Positions 1 through 4,024 of a stretch of DNA of 6,128 nt are shown in pieces (positions within the stretch are counted from its first letter, which is position 1; each line of letters opens with the position of its first letter). Made by a program: the position numbers and the translations under genes. The notes under the pieces were generated by a model. The model saw nothing but the letters and a program-made list of their open reading frames with translations, searched no databases and had not been told where the DNA came from. The stretch is from contig QQUD01001001.1 of assembly GCA_008501785.1 (NCBI GenBank), forward strand, positions 1 through 6,128. Reading direction: 5' to 3'. This DNA is from Chloroflexota bacterium (lineage in GTDB: Bacteria; Chloroflexota; Anaerolineae; Promineifilales; Promineifilaceae).

Positions 1-833
1 ATGCTGCCTCCTTTTTCTAAGATAAAATCAATATCATTGGTTATCTGCGATGGCTCTACTTTTACAGGATCAGCATTATCCCAGGAATTAACGTTTTCAA
101 AGTGCTGTTGAATCCAATTTGAATGCTTCACCATGACAACATATTCGCCAAGTGCCAAGTTAGACACAATGTAACTGCCATCTGCTCCAGTTTCAGTATA
201 AATGCCAAGATCAACTTCAAAACCAACAGGTCTGACAAAAATTCCTGCATCAGAAACGGCCGTTTCCCCTTCATCCCCATACACAAACCCAGCAATCGAG
301 CCACCTTCATTCAAATCAAAATCAATATTCGTTAGCGATTGGCCAGATTGAACAGAAAGATACTCCGCTTTCCCTGATGCAATCACATTATCATAAAATT
401 CATAAGCATACCCTTCAGCAATCACCCGTACCGCATACTCTGCTGACTCCATCTCAAAAAACATATACGCACCTTGTTCATTGGTGGTGGTTTGATAGCT
501 AATGCCTGGAGAATCAACACGAATTGCTTCTACAAACGCATCTGCGACACCAACACCCGTCACGGCATCGGTAATGATTCCTGCAATTTGTGGTACAGGT
601 GTTGGTGATGGCTGAGGTGTCTCGGTAGGAGCAATTGTTGCAGTCGGTTCACTTGTCGGCTCCGGCAGAGGTGTGTTTGTTGGTGATGGCGTGTTAGTCG
701 GGATGGGTTCAGGTGTGGCATTGACCACCTCTGTTGGGGGTAAGGGAGTTGTATCAACCGTCTCATCGGCACAGGCTGAGAGCAAAATTATCGTCAAAAT
801 CAAAAGAATAAATTGTTTAAAATGATGTTTCAT
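1..833 (-). CDS. Secreted lipoprotein with Pro/Thr linker and tandem carboxypeptidase-regulatory-like domains (3' end outside window)
   Basis: Read on the minus strand from ATG at 833, the frame stays open for 277 codons to the window edge, so the C-terminus is missing. The start is supported by AGGAGGGG (838-845) with good spacing. Residues 1-20 form a lipoprotein signal peptide (MKHHFKQ, then a hydrophobic run) ending in the lipobox LLSAC, so Cys21 is the likely lipidated residue and the protein sits on the outer face of the membrane. Residues about 28-82 are a Pro/Thr-rich linker (TNTPSPTNTPLPEPT and similar). Two homologous beta-rich units follow, about 83-178 and 179-277. Each has the 'G.I.D...G..V..A.V' and 'T..dGsY...nL..G.Y.V.v' pattern of carboxypeptidase-regulatory/SpaA-like folds and ends in IDF-x-L-x-x-GGS. 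The ending of the second suggests a third unit beyond the window. Such domains usually serve as stalks or binding modules; no catalytic motif is visible. Domain class is fairly sure, function unknown. Confidence 0.88.
   Translation of the reverse strand, partial: MKHHFKQFILLILTIILLSACADETVDTTPLPPTEVVNATPEPIPTNTPSPTNTPLPEPTSEPTATIAPTETPQPSPTPVPQIAGIITDAVTGVGVADAFVEAIRVDSPGISYQTTTNEQGAYMFFEMESAEYAVRVIAEGYAYEFYDNVIASGKAEYLSVQSGQSLTNIDFDLNEGGSIAGFVYGDEGETAVSDAGIFVRPVGFEVDLGIYTETGADGSYIVSNLALGEYVVMVKHSNWIQQHFENVNSWDNADPVKVEPSQITNDIDFILEKGGS
253..266. repeat. Iterated palindrome, copy 1 (14-bp perfect)
   Basis: GAAACGGCCGTTTC is perfectly self-complementary. It lies inside the lipoprotein gene, where it encodes E-T-A-V-S in the linker part of the second beta domain. 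It is the longest perfect copy in the window. Confidence 0.8.
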
Positions 834-885
834 GTCACCCCTCCTATAATTGCATAAATCGAAATACCAAAACGCTAACAGGCCA

Positions 886-914
886 ATTATTTACGAATTC
901 AATGGATTTTACAA
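886..914 (-). promoter_or_regulatory. Candidate sigma70-type promoter of the lipoprotein gene
   Basis: On the minus strand TTGTAA (914-909) and AATAAT (891-886) are separated by 17 nt. They match the -35 and -10 consensus at 4/6 and 5/6 positions. Transcription would begin near 879, giving a leader of roughly 46 nt that contains the ribosome binding site at 838-845. This is seen by eye only, in AT-rich DNA where chance matches are common. Apart from this I see nothing definite in the gap 846-1072. Confidence 0.35.
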
Positions 915-1072
915 GAAGCTATTTACTCGTGTGCTAAATGTTGCTGAACAACTAGTGTTTGATGGGTTAGCATCTTATTATCAGTATGGACGGCTATATC
1001 AATGACTCCGTCAACACATTTCGGCTTCTGTATTTGACGATCATTTGAATCTGCCCTAGAAATTACGGATGC

Positions 1073-1369
1073 ATGCTGTTGGGTTATGAGCAAGTTTTGG
1101 CAAGTGATCGCTACCAATGGCTTGTCTGGCAGAGACTAGGGTTATGCCATTTACAATTGGGCAACTATGCTGAAGCTGCCGCTGCTTTTCGTGAGGCGAT
1201 CACGCTGAATTTTGAAGATACGATTTCTTTTTTCAATGGGGCAATTGCTTACAGTCAAATTGGGGACCGGGTGAAAACGTGGGTTTATTTGAAGGAAGCG
1301 TTGGTTTTGAAACCCGAGTTGGAAGCTGCGGCTCAAGGGTATTTGCATTTGCGGGGGTATTTGGATTGA
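1073..1369 (+). CDS. Small TPR protein, probably an N-terminally truncated fragment
   Basis: A 98-codon frame encoding two tetratricopeptide repeats. The first, about residues 16-49, is nearly canonical: W-x-x-L-G-x-C-x-x-x-L-G-N-Y-x-E-A, then A-F-R-E-A-I-x-L-N. The second, about 50-83, is weaker (FFNGAIAYSQIGD, then YLKEALVLKPE). TPRs form helical hairpins that bind partner proteins. The N-terminus GYEQVLASDRYQW looks like the second helix of a preceding TPR. The frame upstream closes at a TGA (1046-1048), and no Shine-Dalgarno sequence precedes the ATG. I therefore suspect the C-terminal remnant of a longer TPR protein rather than an intact gene. It converges on the minus-strand gene at 1435-1884, with a hairpin between them. 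Coding origin is likely; expression is doubtful. Confidence 0.55.
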   Translation: MLLGYEQVLASDRYQWLVWQRLGLCHLQLGNYAEAAAAFREAITLNFEDTISFFNGAIAYSQIGDRVKTWVYLKEALVLKPELEAAAQGYLHLRGYLD

Positions 1370-1371
1370 GG

Positions 1372-1408
1372 AACGGCCGTTTCCTCGCATTTAGAAGAAA
1401 CGGCCGTT
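1372..1408. terminator. Two-palindrome hairpin between convergent genes
   Basis: Two copies of the window-wide palindrome (AACGGCCGTT at 1372-1381 and AAACGGCCGTTT at 1398-1409) lie 3 bp after the TPR stop codon region and 26 bp before the stop of the convergent gene. Together they form a perfect 12-bp stem, AACGGCCGTTTC (1372-1383) with GAAACGGCCGTT (1397-1408), around a 13-nt loop. Each palindrome could also fold on itself. On the plus strand the stem ends in a short GTTTT; on the minus strand no T-run follows. The position fits a bidirectional terminator, but the weak T-tract makes the call tentative. Confidence 0.45.
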
Positions 1409-1434
1409 TTGAGAATTCGTACTCGATTTATCAT

Positions 1435-1884
1435 TTAATCTTGATAGCGAAGGAATGTGCTAATCTCGGGGTTTGTTGCCAACATATCGTGGTCAACATC
1501 TGCATAAGTTCCGACTGCTTTTAGCTCTGGATTGGTTGCCAGCACATTCCGTGCATCGGTTAAATTAGATGCACCAGCATAAGATTCGGACAGTTTCAGT
1601 TCTGGATTGGTGTGGAAAACGGTGCGCGCTTTTTCAGCTACGCTAGGTCCCGCATATTTTGCAATAATGTTTAGTTCTGGGTTAGTGTATACAGTTTCCA
1701 CTGCCGACGCCGACACTGCATCTGCTGGACCATTTGTAGATTTTTGGAGAGAAACGGCCGTTATCAAAATCACCAACAGCGCCGCCAACATCCCAATCAA
1801 GATCAAAGCATTTTTCAAACCACCGCTGAAGGACTTAATTACATCGACTAAATTTACCCGTTTAAATACATCTTGCTGATTCAT
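1435..1884 (-). CDS. Membrane-anchored protein with four short TNPE repeats, family not recognised
   Basis: 149 codons from ATG at 1884, preceded by AAGGAGAA (1891-1898), a clear ribosome binding site. I do not recognise the family. Residues 1-25 are polar with several basic residues (K8, R9, K17, K24). Residues about 26-46 form one strongly hydrophobic segment (ALILIGMLAALLVILITAVSL). By the positive-inside rule the N-terminus is cytoplasmic and residues 47-149 lie outside; alternatively this is an uncleaved signal anchor. The outer part holds four repeats whose T-N-P-E cores start at residues 67, 92, 117 and 137, spaced 25, 25 and 20. The unit is roughly V-x-x-T-N-P-E-L-k, about five residues, Y-A, a short polar stretch, then A-R; the last copy is shortened and ends the protein at RYQD. 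There is no Cys and no enzymatic motif. It is a single-gene unit with a terminator-like hairpin on each side. One copy of the AACGGCCGTT palindrome lies in the membrane segment and encodes T-A-V. Confidence 0.85.
   Translation of the reverse strand: MNQQDVFKRVNLVDVIKSFSGGLKNALILIGMLAALLVILITAVSLQKSTNGPADAVSASAVETVYTNPELNIIAKYAGPSVAEKARTVFHTNPELKLSESYAGASNLTDARNVLATNPELKAVGTYADVDHDMLATNPEISTFLRYQD
1753..1762. repeat. Iterated palindrome, copy in TNPE-repeat gene
   Basis: AACGGCCGTT, perfect over 10 bp; read as I-T-A-V-S at the end of the membrane segment. Confidence 0.8.
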
Positions 1885-1933
1885 GTCACATTCTCCTTGT
1901 CATTTCTATTTCCGCATCAATTTGACGCCGGAC

Positions 1934-1990
1934 CCTATAAACGTTACTTGCTTATAGGTATAAAAAATAACCGTGACACGAACGTGACAA
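1934..1990 (-). promoter_or_regulatory. Candidate promoter/operator region of the TNPE-repeat gene
   Basis: Upstream of the start at 1884 there are two symmetrical elements. A perfect 7-bp inverted repeat, CCTATAA (1934-1940) and TTATAGG (1952-1958), is separated by 11 nt. A 7-bp direct repeat, CGTGACA, occurs at 1972-1978 and 1983-1989, an 11-bp period with a 4-bp spacer. On the minus strand TGTCAC and TATAAG lie about 16 nt apart and could serve as a weak -35/-10 pair. Regulator binding is inferred from arrangement alone. Confidence 0.3.
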
Positions 1991-1992
1991 AA

Positions 1993-2045
1993 AGCTAGAG
2001 GATAGAGCGAGAGGTAACTTCTTTCTCTAGCCCTATCCTCTAGCT
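1993..2045 (-). terminator. Rho-independent terminator of the MgtC/DUF4010 gene
   Basis: GCTAGAGGATAG (1994-2005) pairs perfectly with CTATCCTCTAGC (2033-2044). The A1993/T2045 pair extends the stem outward. After one A/C mismatch it continues inward with about seven more pairs and one further mismatch, leaving a loop near 2015-2023. Read on the minus strand the hairpin begins 11 nt after the stop of the gene at 2056 and is followed by a run of five T (complement of 1989-1993), as expected of an intrinsic terminator. The right arm carries an extra TCTAGC, so AAAAGCTAGAG (1990-2000) can pair instead with CTCTAGCTTTT (2044-2054). Confidence 0.75.
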
Positions 2046-2055
2046 CTAGCTTTTC

Positions 2056-3324
2056 TTACAAGAGAATCGCCACAGTAATACCAGTCACCAGAATCAGGAG
2101 AAAACCGGGCAAAAAGGCGCGTCTCAAACTCGCCGATCCGCCTGTTAGAACGATACTGCCTTTCACAACCGTATTCGACATAGCGGCAAATGTAATAGCA
2201 CGAGCGGCCGTTTCATAGGAAAGTGCGCCCTGGCTAGTTAATTCCGTCATCGACAGCGTAATCGCATCGACATCAGCCAAGCCAGAAAGGATACTAGACA
2301 AGTAAACGCCAGTATCGCCAAAATAAAGCTGTGCTGCCCGTGAAACCAGCAAAATAACGCCATACAGCAAGCCAAAGGTAATCGCCGGACCCAATTCAAA
2401 CGGGTTGGTTACGCTCACCTCTTCAACATCATCGTCAACATGGGGGGCAAAGTAGAGGTAGGCCCCATACGCCAAACCTGCCAGCCCGGCCGCCGCAATC
2501 GGCAGCCAGACGACTTGCAGCAGCGGCAGGCTCAACGCCCCCACCACAATCAATATCCGCACAAACATGACCGTCCAGGCAATGGTGATTGCCAGGGCAA
2601 AAGGCTTGGCAAGCTGCGGATTTGTCTGGCTGCGCTGCGAGAAGCTGAGGGTAACGGCCGTACTCGACACCAATCCCCCCAACAGCCCCGTAATGCCCAC
2701 ACCGCGTCGTGCGCCGACCACTTTCACCAACACATAACCAAAAAAACTAATGGCCGAAATCAACACCACCATCAACCAAATTTTGTATGGATTGAGCACA
2801 TCAAACGGCGCTGGCCAAAACGATTGATTGGGCAGCACCGGTAGTACAATCGCCGTGATAATTGCAAATTTCAATGTGGCAATCACATCTTCGCGGTTGA
2901 TGCGCTCGGCGAAGCGATGCAGTTCAACTTTAAGCGACAGCAGCGCCGTCGTCACCACACCTAAAGCCACAGCCGCAGCCATCTCATCCCAAAAAGTCAG
3001 CGCTCCAATCATCACCACCAGCAGCGCGGCCACTTCTGAGGTAATCCCAATCGAGCCGCGACTCGCAGACACAAAATAGGAAATGCCTACAAATCCACCG
3101 ATAACTAAAAATATACCGACAAACACCCAGGTCGATTGGAGCAAGTCAGCCAAAAAAGAGGCGGTACAGCCAGCCAGGGCCATCAAAGTAAATGTGCGAA
3201 CACCAGCAAAAGTTTTCTTTTCCGGTTTTCCTTCTTCATCATAGGAATATTCGCGCTGCAAACCGACTAAAAAGCCAATAAATATGGCAACGCCAAATCG
3301 ATAAAATAGAGTGTGTTGGGGCAT
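2056..3324 (-). CDS. MgtC/SapB family integral membrane protein with DUF4010 domain
   Basis: A complete 422-codon gene; ATG at 3324 is preceded by AAGGAGG (3331-3337) six nt away. The N-terminal third, about residues 8-135, is an MgtC/SapB-type membrane domain, recognised by GFLVGLQRE (17-24) and the following AGVRTF (40-45). The C-terminal part, about 150-420, matches DUF4010, with NPYKIW (178-183), GLLGGLVSSTAVT (213-225) and GLADVDAIT (348-356). Roughly a dozen hydrophobic segments span the protein; an acidic loop DDDVEE lies at 297-302. Length and domain order are usual for this two-domain family. The biochemical role of these proteins is not settled: MgtC itself is linked to growth in low magnesium and to modulation of ATP synthase in pathogens, while the DUF4010 fusions are mostly uncharacterised transport-like proteins. 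The gene stands alone between a decayed regulator and its own terminator. The family call is firm, the substrate unknown. Confidence 0.93.
   Translation of the reverse strand: MPQHTLFYRFGVAIFIGFLVGLQREYSYDEEGKPEKKTFAGVRTFTLMALAGCTASFLADLLQSTWVFVGIFLVIGGFVGISYFVSASRGSIGITSEVAALLVVMIGALTFWDEMAAAVALGVVTTALLSLKVELHRFAERINREDVIATLKFAIITAIVLPVLPNQSFWPAPFDVLNPYKIWLMVVLISAISFFGYVLVKVVGARRGVGITGLLGGLVSSTAVTLSFSQRSQTNPQLAKPFALAITIAWTVMFVRILIVVGALSLPLLQVVWLPIAAAGLAGLAYGAYLYFAPHVDDDVEEVSVTNPFELGPAITFGLLYGVILLVSRAAQLYFGDTGVYLSSILSGLADVDAITLSMTELTSQGALSYETAARAITFAAMSNTVVKGSIVLTGGSASLRRAFLPGFLLILVTGITVAILL
2653..2662. repeat. Iterated palindrome, 8-bp core copy in MgtC/DUF4010 gene
   Basis: AACGGCCGTA keeps the ACGGCCGT core and is read as S-T-A-V-T within the conserved DUF4010 motif at residues 213-225. 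A more degenerate relative, GCGGCCGTTT (2204-2213), occurs in the same gene and is read in the same phase as T-A-A. Confidence 0.65.
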
Positions 3325-3351
3325 AGGGGTCCTCCTTGAAGCTGTTAGCAG

Positions 3352-3372
3352 TCAGGTTTCAGATTTCAGCTT
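3352..3372. repeat. Three tandem heptamers TCAGNTT in the mgtC-like gene leader
   Basis: TCAGGTT, TCAGATT and TCAGCTT follow one another without gaps; only the fifth base changes. On the minus strand they read AANCTGA three times, ending 27 nt before the start codon at 3324 and just upstream of the ribosome binding site. The outermost CAGCTT (3367-3372) can also pair with AAGCTG (3339-3344). The array would lie at the very 5' end of the transcript if the promoter candidate at 3379-3388 is right. Confidence 0.6.
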
Positions 3373-3378
3373 TTTGGT

Positions 3379-3388
3379 ATTTTAGCAT
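3379..3388 (-). promoter_or_regulatory. Candidate extended -10 promoter of the MgtC/DUF4010 gene
   Basis: On the minus strand TGCTAAAAT fits an extended -10 element (TGN plus TAAAAT, the latter 3384-3379). The -35 region is poor (CCGACA about 19 nt upstream). It lies inside the 3' end of the decayed regulator gene and would start transcription near 3372, giving a 48-nt leader. Confidence 0.3.
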
Positions 3389-3392
3389 GAAA

Positions 3393-3402
3393 TACGGCCG
3401 TT
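3393..3402. repeat. Iterated palindrome, core copy in regulator remnant
   Basis: TACGGCCGTT keeps the 8-bp core. In the reading frame of the decayed regulator it gives R-T-A-V-F, close to where resemblance to the family ends. Confidence 0.65.
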
Positions 3403-3691
3403 CTGTCGGCAAGGATGAAAAGATTGGCTGCCCCTTTCTTGTCACCCACTGCCTTGCGTAATGTGTAAATTGCCTAGTTCAGGCTTTTACGGGTCACACC
3501 ATCTGTTTGCTCTGGCCAGAACAAGCCTGTTAACGCATCCCGCCGGTGCGGTACCTTAGATTCGACAGCCAGGTATGCCAGCAATGCGCGTACTTTGTCA
3601 TACTCAAAGCGATGGATCGGCTCCCATTCAATTGCACATCAAAGGTACCCAGTAGGGATAAGGCTAGCTGGTGTGCCATAAACTCTTTCCT

Positions 3692-3862
3692 TTATTTTTC
3701 CAATAGGTGAAATAGTCGTCGTTTGTCGCGGCGAGTCAATAATTCAAAAAGCAGATTGCCCAGAGATTGTCTGACAGTATACCAGGGAAAATCAGGTAGT
3801 GAGTGGGAAACGGCCGTTCTTTTGATAATTTCTTGATAATACCCTGGCATGATGGCACCCAT
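3692..3862 (-). CDS. Possible small ORF (56 aa) immediately upstream of the regulator remnant
   Basis: On the minus strand ATG at 3862 (or the in-frame ATG at 3850) opens a 56-codon frame ending in TAA at 3692-3694, 12 nt before the start of the regulator remnant. The remnant's weak ribosome binding site overlaps the stop, a spacing typical of co-transcribed genes. The product looks protein-like: an aromatic/polar first half (YYQEIIKRTAVS, LPDFPWYTVRQ), then SLGNLLFELLTRRDKRRLFH, a basic amphipathic helix. I do not recognise it. No Shine-Dalgarno sequence precedes either ATG, so it may be the tail of a larger lost gene. The AACGGCCGTT palindrome inside it is read as T-A-V, in the same phase as in four other genes or remnants here, which mildly supports coding origin. 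Confidence 0.35.
   Translation of the reverse strand: MGAIMPGYYQEIIKRTAVSHSLPDFPWYTVRQSLGNLLFELLTRRDKRRLFHLLEK
3809..3818. repeat. Iterated palindrome, copy in the possible small ORF
   Basis: AACGGCCGTT, perfect over 10 bp; read as R-T-A-V-S on the minus strand if the 56-codon frame is real. Confidence 0.75.
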
Positions 3863-3901
3863 GAAGCAAAAATGTGTGTTTTAGCTTTTTTACACCAAGC
3901 T

Positions 3902-4024
3902 TTGACTCCGTCTGCATTTAATGATACGAGGAGGTGATACTTAACATCGTAACCAAGTATGACTAGCCGATCTTTGCGGTCTCAGATAATAGAGGAAACA
4001 GAAATCAATTCAAAAGGATAAATA
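3902..4024 (+). promoter_or_regulatory. Upstream region of the BTRD1-hydrolase gene, with an orphan Shine-Dalgarno sequence
   Basis: TTGACT (3902-3907) is a good -35 match but the -10 candidates at proper spacing (GATACG, TACGAG) are poor; GATAAT at 3985-3990 is a better -10 without a -35. AGGAGGTGAT (3929-3938) is a full 10-nt complement of the usual 16S rRNA 3' tail, yet no ATG, GTG or TTG follows at working distance: the only near candidate is ATC at 3946, which would give six codons to a TAG. The gene's own site is AAGGA (4014-4018), six nt before ATG 4025. Between 3863 and 3901 I see nothing definite. Confidence 0.3.

Larger units (their letters stand above)
3366..3679 (-). pseudogene. 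Decayed SARP/BTAD-type transcriptional regulator, N-terminal DNA-binding part only
   Basis: From ATG at 3679 the minus strand reads MAHQLALSLLGTFDVQLNG, the typical opening of a SARP-type (AfsR/DnrI-like) regulator. Near 3621-3626 the frame shifts by one base, apparently in a run of G. It continues as PIHRFEYDKVRALLAYL, then AVESKVPHRRDALTGLFWPE and RKSLN, where a TAG (3474-3476) replaces the Gln expected before AIYTLRKAVGD. The frame then runs to a TGA at 3366-3368 and family resemblance fades after about 3410. Only the OmpR-like winged-helix domain survives; the BTAD, ATPase and TPR parts usual in this family are absent. Intact members bind direct repeats and activate transcription. Three independent lesions (frameshift, nonsense codon, truncation) make this a pseudogene; an assembly error could explain at most one. 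A weak site AGGAAAG precedes the ATG. Confidence 0.85.

Noticed and set aside
560..772. Minus-strand frame of 70 codons rich in Leu, His and Gln
   Set aside because: It is the +1 reading of the Pro/Thr linker of the lipoprotein gene; composition comes from the repetitive linker codons.
860..1003. Plus-strand open stretch ending in GLASYYQYGRLYQ upstream of the TPR ORF, considered as its lost N-terminal part
   Set aside because: It shows no TPR pattern, has no suitable start, and is in a different frame; nothing ties it to the TPR fragment.
923..1117. Minus-strand 64-codon frame spanning the gap and the start of the TPR ORF
   Set aside because: It starts with TTG inside the TPR frame, has no ribosome binding site and no recognisable family.
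1000..3912. Shared 10-mer TGACTCCGTC at about 1000 and 3903, considered as a common promoter element
   Set aside because: Several 10-nt matches are expected by chance between positions in 6 kb, and the surroundings are not alike.
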